NCBI RefSeq assembly: GCF_030544485.1
Contig: NZ_CP130610.1
Span: 1,674,001 to 1,738,000, forward strand
Length of the DNA: 64,000 nt
From: Halomonas sp. HAL1
GTDB taxonomy: Bacteria > Pseudomonadota > Gammaproteobacteria > Pseudomonadales > Halomonadaceae
Direction: 5' to 3'
Shown here: in pieces, positions 55,347 through 63,889 of the stretch
How positions within the stretch are numbered: position 1 is the first letter of the stretch
Layout: the number at the start of each line of letters is the position of its first letter
The notes under the pieces: generated by a model
Told to the model about the DNA's origin: nothing
Database searches by the model: none
Seen by the model: only the letters and a program-made list of their open reading frames with translations
Program-made: the position numbers and the translations under genes

Positions 55347-57080
55347 CCACTTTTCGAATACCAAAGGCAATAGTGGTTTAGCGATAAAATATCCCTGGGC
55401 TTCGTCGCAGCCTAGTTCCATGAGGCGGCGGTAGGAGATATCGTTTTCTATTCCTTCGGCTACCACTCGGTAGCCTAGGTCATGGGCCATTGAAATCATG
55501 GAATTAACCAGCGTCTCGGTGCGCGCGTCCTGACCAAGCTCGGTGATAAAGCGGCGGTCTATTTTTACGGTGTGGGCAGGAATCTCATGCAGATAGGAGA
55601 GACTGCTATAGCCGGTACCAAAATCGTCAATAGCGATTCGCAATCCTGCCGCTATTAACGCCTTAAGCTGGTTGGCCGCTATCTGTCCCTGTCCAATCAG
55701 AGCGCTTTCGGTAAGTTCTACTTCTATAGCGGTACTCGGAAGTGACATGCGCGCCATTTCATCCAAAAGCCGAACGGCAAAATCCTCCTCCTCAAGGTTG
55801 GTCGCTGATACATTGATCGAAATCTGGAGTGTTTCTCCTTGTTGATGCCAAGCCTTCGCCTGACGAATGGCGTGACGCAACACCCACTGCGTTAATGGTT
55901 TTGCCATGGGGGTATTTTCGATCAGTGGAATAAACTCGCCAGGCGATACCTCTCCCAAGGTTGGGTGATGCCACCGCAACAGGGCTTCCGCTCCTAAACA
56001 CTCGCCGCTGCCAAGGGAGACGCGTGGTTGGAAAACCAGGTAAAGCTCATCCTCACTTTCTAGTGCCCGGCCGATGTCGCCCAGCAGGGTAAAGCGCCGT
56101 TGATAATGGGCATCCAAGGCCAATGAAAAGAGCCCGGCAACTTCTCCAGCCTGGCGAGCATCCAGGCAAGCGGCATGAGCGGTTCGCAAGACATCCGCGG
56201 CTTTAACTTCGCCCAGACAAAAGGGAGCGATGCCCGTGATGGGGTGTATCAATACTGGAACGTCGCGGGTGGATTCGAGTGCGAGCAGCGCTTGGCGTAA
56301 ACGAATAGCCTCTTCCAGCAGATCAGCATCACTCGCTTGGTTCACCAGATGCACGAATTGACATCCGCCCAGGTAATAGAGCGTTGATGCTGAACCGATG
56401 GTCTGTTGAAGGCAACGAGCGGCAATCCGTGCCAGCTCATCAAGAAAAGCGGGGCCCATGTTACGGTGAAGCGTACTTAATTCATTGGCATCGACCACCT
56501 CGGTAAATAACGCAACCCTTCGTCCGTTCGGTGCATCTCGCTCCATGTCTTGCAGGTCTTCGGCAAACTGATGACGGTTGGAAAGGCCCGTCATCGGGTC
56601 GATTCGGCCGAAAGCATGCTGCAATTCAATCTGTGCCATTACCATGGCAGCCAGATCGTAGAGCGTCGCTTGCTCTTGCTCAGACACCTCACGTGGTTGA
56701 GTGCCCAGAACGCACATCGCGCCCAAGGTATGGCCCTCTCGCGTCACTAGCGGTGCACCCGCGTAGAAACGAATGCCTGAGTTTGCTAAATAGCTATTCC
56801 GGTAGCAGTCCGAGGCGAGAAGATCCGGGATGATAAGGATTTTAGAGGAGTTACAGACATCTGCGCAGGGCGCTGTTTCACGGGGTATCTCCCAATGATC
56901 AACGCCTACCCTAGACTTAAACCACTGACGGTTTGCATCTGTAAGCGACACGGCTGCGATTGGCAAACCGAAAAGCTGACTGGCCATCCTTGTGATCCGG
57001 TCAAAGCTTTCACTGGGAGAGGTATCCAGCAGATTTAACTGTCGGAGTGCGAACAAACGATCCTGTTCTTGGGTATTCAT
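55323..57080 (-). CDS. GAF-GGDEF-EAL protein, probable c-di-GMP phosphodiesterase
   Basis: About 585 residues. GAF domain (about 20-150: ITRMASQLFGLPIAAVSLTD, ETAPCADVC, FYAGAPLVTREGHTLGAMCV), a GGDEF domain with the site degenerated to GGCQF (near 245), so no cyclase activity is expected, and an EAL domain with EALLRW, NVSA, ELTES, DDFGTGYSSL, KIDRRFI and EGIE intact (about 330-580). Start ATG 57080; an in-frame GTG at 57092 is possible. The stop codon TGA (55325-55323) lies within the last bases of the TnpB element, so the natural C-terminus was probably altered by that insertion. Confidence 0.9.
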   Translation of the reverse strand: MNTQEQDRLFALRQLNLLDTSPSESFDRITRMASQLFGLPIAAVSLTDANRQWFKSRVGVDHWEIPRETAPCADVCNSSKILIIPDLLASDCYRNSYLANSGIRFYAGAPLVTREGHTLGAMCVLGTQPREVSEQEQATLYDLAAMVMAQIELQHAFGRIDPMTGLSNRHQFAEDLQDMERDAPNGRRVALFTEVVDANELSTLHRNMGPAFLDELARIAARCLQQTIGSASTLYYLGGCQFVHLVNQASDADLLEEAIRLRQALLALESTRDVPVLIHPITGIAPFCLGEVKAADVLRTAHAACLDARQAGEVAGLFSLALDAHYQRRFTLLGDIGRALESEDELYLVFQPRVSLGSGECLGAEALLRWHHPTLGEVSPGEFIPLIENTPMAKPLTQWVLRHAIRQAKAWHQQGETLQISINVSATNLEEEDFAVRLLDEMARMSLPSTAIEVELTESALIGQGQIAANQLKALIAAGLRIAIDDFGTGYSSLSYLHEIPAHTVKIDRRFITELGQDARTETLVNSMISMAHDLGYRVVAEGIENDISYRRLMELGCDEAQGYFIAKPLLPLVFEKWLHNRTVH

Positions 57081-57289
57081 TATGCGTTGCACTACCCTGT
57101 GGAGAATATTGATCCTTGAGTAATGATTATACTAATCAAATGTGAATGTCATTGTTTGATAAAATACACTTTTTTAAGCTTTTTACATTAGGGCCATTAA
57201 TGGTTACGAGATCGTCAGGTGCAGAATTTACCCCATGAGCTGGATCAGAAGATATCCTGGCTTCGGAACTGACATCTTCACTGCCGGTC

Positions 57290-57877
57290 TCATTTGGCTT
57301 TTGCCCCGAGCTCATGCAACTTGAAGAACCACTCATTGCGTTTCTGCTCGTTCATTGTCTCCACGCTACCGATCAGTGTCTCACGTACCGGCGAGAAGCC
57401 GACAAAGCCGAGGATATTGCGCTCCAGCGATTTGACGCTGTGAGCCCGGTAGAGATGACGATAGATCACTGCTGGCATGCCCATGGTCACCACTAGCCGT
57501 GCCGAGCGTCCGGTCAGTCCCTTTTTTCCCAGCGGGTTGCCTTCCACGTACTCGAAGGCGAAGCCTGGGCGCAGCACTTGTTCCAAGAACGCTTTGACCA
57601 GAGCCGGCATGTCGCCAAGCCACAGTGGAAAGATCAGTACTAGGTGCTGGCACCAGTCGATGGATTTCTGCGCCGCCGTCAGTGAAGCGGGCAGAGGGGT
57701 CGTTTGCCACTCCTGCTGGCTGCGTAGCAGCGGGAATTCCAGGGAGGCGAGGTCGGTCAGGCGTATCTCATGGCCGTTAGCCTGGGCACCTTTGCAGTAG
57801 TGATCTGCAAGAGAATGGCAAAGGTGCGCCTTGCTGGCATCGGGGTGGCCCTGCAGGATCAGAATTCGCTGGCTCAT
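57290..57877 (-). CDS. NAD(P)H dehydrogenase (quinone), flavodoxin-like fold
   Basis: 195 residues. RILILQGHPDASKAHLCHSL (FMN phosphate loop), DWCQHLVLIFPLWLGDMPALVKAFLEQVL and LVVTMGMPAVIYR match the MdaB/KefF/NQO-like FMN quinone reductases. Probable role: two-electron reduction of quinones, protecting against oxidative stress; KefF-type activation of a Kef antiporter is a family possibility, but the Kef gene here is 43 kb away. ATG 57877 starts at MSQRILIL; a TTG seven codons upstream is unlikely. No strong ribosome site. Confidence 0.85.
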   Translation of the reverse strand: MSQRILILQGHPDASKAHLCHSLADHYCKGAQANGHEIRLTDLASLEFPLLRSQQEWQTTPLPASLTAAQKSIDWCQHLVLIFPLWLGDMPALVKAFLEQVLRPGFAFEYVEGNPLGKKGLTGRSARLVVTMGMPAVIYRHLYRAHSVKSLERNILGFVGFSPVRETLIGSVETMNEQKRNEWFFKLHELGAKAK

Positions 57878-58176
57878 GTGGGTGGGTTCTCGCTGCAAGC
57901 AGAGTGATAAGAGGTTGCATTCAGTATAGGCACAAGGAGAGAGATTCAGGTGTATTCGATTGCATGTGTCGTTCTTGCCGAACAGTGTAAGAGGGTGCCT
58001 TTATTAGGCGGTTCTTAATCAGGCTTTTGCTGCTTATCTGGACACAGTTATTTAATAAGGGATGCTAGATGGGTTTAGGTGTGTAAGCACAAGTGCTAAA
58101 AGATTACTGTTGGCCGAATTTACAATCTTCTTCCAACTTAATGTCTAGAGTAACGTTAAGGCTTCTTCCGTGAGGC
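57878..58176. other. Intergenic between quinone reductase and Crp/Fnr regulator
   Basis: About 300 bases. A 7-bp stem (AGGCTTC 58159-58165 with GAGGCCT 58172-58178) overlaps the stop of the regulator at 58177 and may end its transcript on the minus strand, though the T-tract is poor. Nothing else is seen. Confidence 0.35.
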
Positions 58177-58896
58177 CTATTCAGGTACGTTCTGGCAATG
58201 CAGGTAAGTCGGGTCAAATTGCGAAAATTGCTTTAACCGATCCCAGTCTAGGATCGTCAAGCGTTTCTTCTCTAGTTTCACCAAGCCTTCGTGGCGTAGC
58301 TTTTGAAGAACGCGATTGATATGTACCTGCGTTAGCCCCATCGACTCACTCAGTTCCGCCTGGGTCAGTGGAAATTCAATACCATCATCTTCAGCACTTC
58401 CAGCCATCCTAGTGCGTATCAGCATCTCACAAAAAATATGTGCCAAGCGCGCCTCGGCCGGCCGAGTTCCCATATTAACCAGCCATACACGTAAAACGGC
58501 TTCATCCACAAGCGTTGACCAGAAAAGCGCTCGCGCCAGTCGGTGGTGGTTTTCCATTATATTACGTATCTCAACCGCTGGAAATTTGTGCATTGTCACT
58601 GGGGTAAGCGCGCGTATTGAGTGATCCATTTCTTCGAGAATGGTGATATGCACATCACATAGATCGCCCGGAATCAGGAAGGCCATAATGTGATTATCGC
58701 CATTTTCCAAAAGCTTGTAGCGACATGCCCACCCCTTTTCTATGAGATAGACGTTTTCAGGCCGCTCGCCTTCCTTAATGATAACGTCTCCTTTCTGCAC
58801 AGCGATGCTTCGGGTGCCCGCCGTTTCCATTACCTGTATTTCCTCTTTGGAGAGAGTCATGTAGTAGCTTAATTTGTTAACCAATGAAGTAATCAA
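58177..58896 (-). CDS. Crp/Fnr-family transcriptional regulator (5 of 5)
   Basis: 239 residues. cNMP-like barrel with IKEGERPENVYLIEKGWACR and FLIPGDLCDVHI, a helix with WLVNMGTRPAEARLAHIFCE, and winged helix LTQAELSESMGLTQVHINRVLQKLRHEGLV. Closest relative in the window is the regulator at 51775. The start is near GAGAGAG. No Fnr cysteine set. Upstream lies repeat copy B. Confidence 0.88.
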   Translation of the reverse strand: MITSLVNKLSYYMTLSKEEIQVMETAGTRSIAVQKGDVIIKEGERPENVYLIEKGWACRYKLLENGDNHIMAFLIPGDLCDVHITILEEMDHSIRALTPVTMHKFPAVEIRNIMENHHRLARALFWSTLVDEAVLRVWLVNMGTRPAEARLAHIFCEMLIRTRMAGSAEDDGIEFPLTQAELSESMGLTQVHINRVLQKLRHEGLVKLEKKRLTILDWDRLKQFSQFDPTYLHCQNVPE

Positions 58897-58977
58897 TGTC
58901 TCTCTCCTCTATCTAGTGAGTGTACTTACAGTTATCTCTTATATATAGCTCAAGGCAGTATGGCAGGCATTAAGAGA

Positions 58978-59133
58978 AGAAAAAGAGGGATTTCCTGCAC
59001 AATATTGGTTAGTGCGCACTGCTGAAAGTAAAAATTAACCATGAGAGAAATGTACTCTTCCAGCCGTAACCTTGGTACAGGTGTACATGGGCACTTGTCA
59101 TTCACACGCGCCACTGGGTCGAATTCAGCTTTT
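58978..59133. repeat. Dispersed repeat copy B (partner at 50567-50723)
   Basis: About 156 bases closely matching copy A, same orientation. In the frame that is coherent in both copies it reads KCTLPAVTLVQVYMGTCHSH then APLGRIQLL, and soon stops. Divergence from A begins right after this segment. Confidence 0.8.
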
Positions 59134-59339
59134 GGGCACCAGCAAAATAAGGGGGAAGTGATAGGGGGGTATCATTAGACCCGGTACGCAAAGCGCCACG
59201 GTTCTATTGGATGAAGGCTTATTCCGGAAGCTGGTGCTCTAGCCGATATAGCGTACTATCCATTTTGATCAGCTTGGTGGCGACACTACTTAGGCTAAGG
59301 GGCTGATTGCGCCCGCTTTCTTTGCATCCATCACACTGT
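59134..59339. other. Intergenic, nothing firm
   Basis: About 200 bases between repeat B and the chemotaxis-receptor remnant; stops in all frames, no RNA or terminator recognised. It may be further decayed receptor sequence. Confidence 0.25.
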
Positions 59340-59598
59340 CTTTGTTCCCTCAACCGCGCTTCGAGCGCCTGAGCGGAAATGGCGCGGCTAATAAACCAGA
59401 CACCCTGCCCCAGCTGTTGGATACAGCCATTTCTAGCAGTATCCGGCGCTGTTCATCGGTTTGGCATCACTGGAAGACGAGTCTGTCCGCCTGGCAGATC
59501 TTGTCAGCACCTTCCAGCTCAGAGAAGGCGTTGCATCGTCGGCTCCGTCGCTGCCTCAAAAGCCACTGAGATCTGAGGTATCCACTGCGGCAAACTAA
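59340..59598 (+). pseudogene. Remnant of a methyl-accepting chemotaxis protein (3' end)
   Basis: The frame ending at TAA 59596-59598 reads GLASLEDESVRLADLVSTFQ then LREGVASS, very like the C-terminal end of chemoreceptors (A-SLE-QA-RL---VS-F-L). Preceding bases suggest more receptor-like text in shifted frames without a start. Too short and broken to function. Confidence 0.45.
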
Positions 59599-59650
59599 CG
59601 ATAATCTAAAGCTGGCCAGTAGGCTCATATAAAGAAAACCATTGAAGGCT

Positions 59651-59691
59651 CAACATCAGGGTGACCCCACAGGAGAGTCACCTCAATGTTG
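59651..59691 (-). terminator. Hairpin downstream of the large GGDEF-EAL gene
   Basis: CAACAT (59651-59656) pairs with ATGTTG (59686-59691), and GGTGAC (59660-59665) with GTCACC (59677-59682), giving a two-part stem directly after the stop at 59695. On the minus strand the next T-rich run (GGTTTTCTTT) is about ten bases further on, so termination is plausible but not classic. Confidence 0.5.
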
Positions 59692-59694
59692 CCG

Positions 59695-62600
59695 TCATAC
59701 GTTAGATGTCATTTGGGCTTTTTGAGTGAGCCAGGTGATAAGGCTGTCCAGCGGCATCGGTTTGGCAAACAGGTAGCCTTGGAAAACCTCGCAGCCTAGC
59801 GACATCAAATAGTCGTGTTGTTCTACCGTTTCGATACCTTCGGCAACCACCCTAAGGTCAAGCTCCAGCGCCAAGGTAATAACGCCCTGGCAGATAGCGG
59901 CGTTCTTGTCGCTCTTGGCAGCATCCTGCACGAAGCTACGGTCGATCTTGATCTTGTCGATGGGCAGGTCGCGCAGGTAACTCAGGCTGGAAAAACCGGT
60001 GCCGAAGTCGTCAATGGCAGTACTAACACCCATGCTACTCAGGGCGTGGAGGATATCGATGGCGCCGTCGGCATCACGCATCAGGATGCCTTCAGTCAGT
60101 TCTAGTTCCAAATGCTCAGGTGCAAGGTGCGTCTCGTTCAGTACATTGCGCAACGTGCTGAGGAAGTTGGGGCGGTGAAACTGAAGGGGCGAGAGGTTGA
60201 CTGCCATGCGTCCTGTTAACAGGCCTTGTGCCACCAGCTGTTGGGCGTCTTTACAGGCCTGCCGCATCACCCAGCGGCTTAGCGGAATGATCTGACCGGT
60301 CTCCTCCGCAATGGGAATAAACGTCGCTGGCGAGATAAAGCCTTTGGTCGGGTGGTACCAGCGAACCAACGCTTCCAGTCCGTCGACATCGCCTTCTCGG
60401 TTAATCAGGGGCTGGTAATGCAGATTGAGATGGCCGTGCTCGATGGCTTCCTGTAGCTCGCTGCGCAGGGTAACGCGCTGACTGAGCTTTCTGTCGAGAT
60501 CGTCCGTATACACCTCGTAGGTATTACGGCCTTGCTGCTTGGCTTTGTACATGGCCATGTCCGCGTGCTGAAGCAGCCGCTCGGGTTCATCAATCCCGCC
60601 GCGATTGATGGCGATACCAATGCTGGCCGATACGTGGAGCTCGTGGCCGCTGACCCGGTGGGGTTTATTGAGTGCATCCAACAGCCGGCCAGCCACTTCT
60701 TCGGCTTCATCGGGGTGACTCAAGTCGGGCAGCAGCAGCACGAACTCATCGCCACCCAAACGGGCGAGGGTATCACTGGCCCGCAACCCCTGCTGCAGCT
60801 TCTCTGCTACGCTGATCAAGAGCTGATCACCAACATTGTGACCAAGCGTATCGTTGATAGGTTTGAACTCATCCAGATCCACGAACAGCACGGCCAACGT
60901 TTGGCCATTGCGAGCCGCCAATTCGACGTCATGGGCCAAATGATCACTGAATAGCGCTCGATTACCAAGGCCGGTCAAAACGTCGTGGGTCGCCTGGTAA
61001 GCCAGCTGGCCCTCCTGCTCTTTACGCTCGGAGCTATCGTTGATGATGCAGATGAAGTGGCTAACCCGCTGGTTGGCATCCTTCACCGGCGACAGGAACA
61101 GTTGGTTCCAAAAAGGGGAGCCATCGCGACGATAAGTGCGCACGGTGGTAGAAAGGCTAGTGCCGTGCTGGAACGCTGCTTGGATCTGCTCAGTGTCCGC
61201 AGTATCCGTTTCAGCGCTGCTGAGAAGTAGCGGCGCGTGGCCGATGACTTCTTGCTCTAGATAACCGGTGATACGCGTGAACGCGGGGTTCACATACACC
61301 ACCTGTTGTTCATCCGTACGAACGTCAATGATCATGGCACCGTTGCCGCTCGCTGCAAGGCTACGCTCCAGGATGTGCAGCCTCTCCTCAGCGGCAACGC
61401 GATCGGTAATGTCCTTGGCAATACCGAAGACTCCGTTGACCTCACCATCGACCACAATGGGCACCATTGTCACTTCCAGGTCTTGATAACCCCCCACGCG
61501 CACGAAGCGCATGGTATAGCTGCTTGGGAGACCGTTGACGGCGCGATTGAAAGCGGTCTCCGTACGCTCTACATCCTGCTTGGAACACGCTGGTTCACAG
61601 ACGACTGAGCGGAAGTGTTTTCCCAATAAGTCGCTTTCCGAGAGCCCCACGATGGCTTCCGTCACCGGATTGAGGCTTTCGTAGGTGCCGTCACGATGAT
61701 GGGCAAATACCGCATCTGGATTCTGGGTGAACAGAGATCGGAAGCGCTGCTCATTGAGCTGCAAAGCAGCGGCTTGTTGTTCACGGAAGGCGATGAGGGC
61801 ACGGCTGATGATCAACTGATAAGAAAACACTAAACCCAGCAGACCAAAGATCACCGGCAGAGCGCCGGGCAGGCTGTTCAACGACAGCGGCCCATCCAGT
61901 GCTGTAATCGTGAAGGTCGGCCCGCCGGGCAACGTCACCTTGCGTGAATCAAACGTCCTCTGGATCTGGGCTTCGTGCCCATCTTTGGCCGTCAGAGTGC
62001 CCCACATTTGGTCGTTTGAGGTATAAGTGATGGTGAAGCCACTCGTATCCAGGTGACGCTGCAACTGGATGATCTCAGCTAAGTCGATGGCAGCCAGCAT
62101 GGTAGTCTGCCCCCGATCGAACGTCACCGCTAGTAAGCCGTAGCTGCTGCGTTCGGGATCAGGAAAATGCCAACTGACACGCTGATGAAGTTCATTTTGC
62201 TGACGTAGCCAGCCCAGTGTTGCTGGGCTGGTCAGTTGATCCATCATCCATAGTAGGTTCGCCGGTTCGCGACCCACTTGCCATCGTACTTGGGCGTCAT
62301 CGGCTAAGTGAACGATGGCCAGCAAGCTTGGCTCGTCACGCATGTAGGTTCGCATCTCTACCTCTTGGAGCTCGCGAACGACACGGCGACCCTCGTCTCT
62401 TAGCGCCATCCAGCGCTCTGTTAGGCGCTCAATCTGTTTTACTCTTGACTCAATTCGCTGCTCCATGCCATCGGCGACATTGTTCACTAGCGTATCGGCA
62501 GCGGTGAGGCGGGCGTTGTACTGTACCCAGCTGCTGGCCAGCCAGATCATAATGCTGACCGTGACGCCTACCACACCGACGATAATGGCAGAGCGGGGAA

Positions 62601-63186
62601 GGGGCAGCGTCGGATAGGTGTGCTGATGGGCAATAATCAGTAGAGCTGCGCCCAGCAGGAGGCAGAATAAGCTACCCATGGAAGTGAGGCCTGCCACCGA
62701 GTCGGGCGGCGTCTGGGTGATCAGTGGGTAAGCCAACGTAGTAACGCCGATTATGATCGATGCCCAGCCGATCAAACGATAACCGCGCCGGGTGTCCCCT
62801 GATGTTGGAGAAAAGAAACAACTCGTTCCCATGATCACTACCAGCAACGCAGGTACCGTGCCCAGGCGTGGCTGCCCGGTGAGCCATGAAAGCCCGTCGT
62901 CCGTTCCTGGTGCGAGAAGATCATGACCAAGGCTATAACCACCCAATGCGATCATCAAGCCGCCAGCTAAACGTCGCCAGCGTGGCTGGTGGCTCAGCAG
63001 GGCTAGTAGGCCGACGCTAACCATCAGCACGGCAAGGGTGCCGTCAGGGCTCAAACGCCACTGTGGCGGTAGCGGGAGGTGAGCAACGCGGTCTAGCAAC
63101 AGGCTGCTGACACCAATCAGCAAGCAGCTAGTGAGCAGAATCAAAAGCCAAGCCTGCATGGCGAGACGACGGTTAGACTGAGCCAT
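59695..63186 (-). CDS. Membrane PAS-PAS-GGDEF-EAL c-di-GMP turnover protein
   Basis: About 1163 residues. N-terminal block of six to seven membrane helices (about 10-220), a periplasmic sensor-like region (about 235-425) ending in another helix (LPVIFGLLGLVFSYQLII), PAS 1 (RFRSLFTQNPDAVFAHHRDG), PAS 2 (NPAFTRITGYLEQEVIGHAP, with a PAC segment), GGDEF (ATHDVLTGLGNRALF, LARLGGDEFVLLLPD, intact) and EAL (LEALVRWYHP, VNLSPLQF, ELTEGIL, DDFGTGFSSL, KIDRSFV, EGIE, intact). Could make, break or sense c-di-GMP. ATG 63186 has AAGGAC eight bases upstream; ATG 63225 is an alternative. The first membrane block does not match a sensor family I can name with confidence. Confidence 0.9.
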   Translation of the reverse strand: MAQSNRRLAMQAWLLILLTSCLLIGVSSLLLDRVAHLPLPPQWRLSPDGTLAVLMVSVGLLALLSHQPRWRRLAGGLMIALGGYSLGHDLLAPGTDDGLSWLTGQPRLGTVPALLVVIMGTSCFFSPTSGDTRRGYRLIGWASIIIGVTTLAYPLITQTPPDSVAGLTSMGSLFCLLLGAALLIIAHQHTYPTLPLPRSAIIVGVVGVTVSIMIWLASSWVQYNARLTAADTLVNNVADGMEQRIESRVKQIERLTERWMALRDEGRRVVRELQEVEMRTYMRDEPSLLAIVHLADDAQVRWQVGREPANLLWMMDQLTSPATLGWLRQQNELHQRVSWHFPDPERSSYGLLAVTFDRGQTTMLAAIDLAEIIQLQRHLDTSGFTITYTSNDQMWGTLTAKDGHEAQIQRTFDSRKVTLPGGPTFTITALDGPLSLNSLPGALPVIFGLLGLVFSYQLIISRALIAFREQQAAALQLNEQRFRSLFTQNPDAVFAHHRDGTYESLNPVTEAIVGLSESDLLGKHFRSVVCEPACSKQDVERTETAFNRAVNGLPSSYTMRFVRVGGYQDLEVTMVPIVVDGEVNGVFGIAKDITDRVAAEERLHILERSLAASGNGAMIIDVRTDEQQVVYVNPAFTRITGYLEQEVIGHAPLLLSSAETDTADTEQIQAAFQHGTSLSTTVRTYRRDGSPFWNQLFLSPVKDANQRVSHFICIINDSSERKEQEGQLAYQATHDVLTGLGNRALFSDHLAHDVELAARNGQTLAVLFVDLDEFKPINDTLGHNVGDQLLISVAEKLQQGLRASDTLARLGGDEFVLLLPDLSHPDEAEEVAGRLLDALNKPHRVSGHELHVSASIGIAINRGGIDEPERLLQHADMAMYKAKQQGRNTYEVYTDDLDRKLSQRVTLRSELQEAIEHGHLNLHYQPLINREGDVDGLEALVRWYHPTKGFISPATFIPIAEETGQIIPLSRWVMRQACKDAQQLVAQGLLTGRMAVNLSPLQFHRPNFLSTLRNVLNETHLAPEHLELELTEGILMRDADGAIDILHALSSMGVSTAIDDFGTGFSSLSYLRDLPIDKIKIDRSFVQDAAKSDKNAAICQGVITLALELDLRVVAEGIETVEQHDYLMSLGCEVFQGYLFAKPMPLDSLITWLTQKAQMTSNV

Positions 63187-63419
63187 CTGTTGTTGTCCTT
63201 CGGCTATGGTGTGCGGTTCAAGCATTGCCCCGATGGGAAGGAGAAACAGGGGAGGCCTTACAGGCGGTCATTTAGTCGGCAGTGACCAAAAAATATTGCG
63301 CTGTTATACAGGAGTAAGCTTAGTGTGCAATTAGAAATAAGTATTATAAAAGCGGGTTTTTATTAACATACGCTGGTAATCATGTAAACAAATGTTTCAG
63401 TTAGAGGTTGAGGTGTTTT

Positions 63420-63842
63420 GTGACAGATAGCCCATTCCCTATGCCACCGTCCCTGCTACTTTTGCTAGCCGACGCCATCCTCATACTTCATGTGTTGTTT
63501 GTGACCTTCGTGGTACTCGGCTTATTCGCAGTATACGCGGGCTATTTTCTGAACTGGCAGTGGGTGCGCAATCGCATTTTCCGCATCGTGCATTTGTGCG
63601 CGATTGGCTATGTGGTCGTTCAAGCCTGGTTAGGTGTTGTTTGCCCGTTAACCACCTGGGAAATGGCGCTTAGAGCAGAGGTGGGGGCTGGCACCTATTC
63701 GGGGTCATTTATTCAGCACTGGCTGCATAGCCTGCTCTATTTCACGTTACCGGCGTGGGTGTTTGTGGTGGTTTATTCGCTATTCGGCAGCTTGGTGTTG
63801 GCGAGTTGGTTTGTGGTGAAGCCTCGTCAGCACTCTCCATAG
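63420..63842 (+). CDS. DUF2784 membrane protein
   Basis: 140 residues, about three to four helices. LLLLLADAILILHVLFVTFVV, GYFLNWQWVRNRIFRIVHL, YVVVQAWLGVVCPLTTWEMALR and FIQHWLHSLLYF are the family's conserved blocks. Function unknown. GTG 63420 is chosen because GAGGT is five bases upstream; TTG 63408 and ATG 63441 are alternatives. Confidence 0.82.
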   Translation: MTDSPFPMPPSLLLLLADAILILHVLFVTFVVLGLFAVYAGYFLNWQWVRNRIFRIVHLCAIGYVVVQAWLGVVCPLTTWEMALRAEVGAGTYSGSFIQHWLHSLLYFTLPAWVFVVVYSLFGSLVLASWFVVKPRQHSP

Positions 63843-63889
63843 AAGATGGGCGTGTACTAAACTTTGCGTATCACACCTGGGAGCAGCTC

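Noticed and set aside
57136..57336. 66-codon minus-strand frame rich in Ser and Asn
   Set aside because: Overlaps the end of the quinone reductase gene on the same strand, and is low-complexity without a family.
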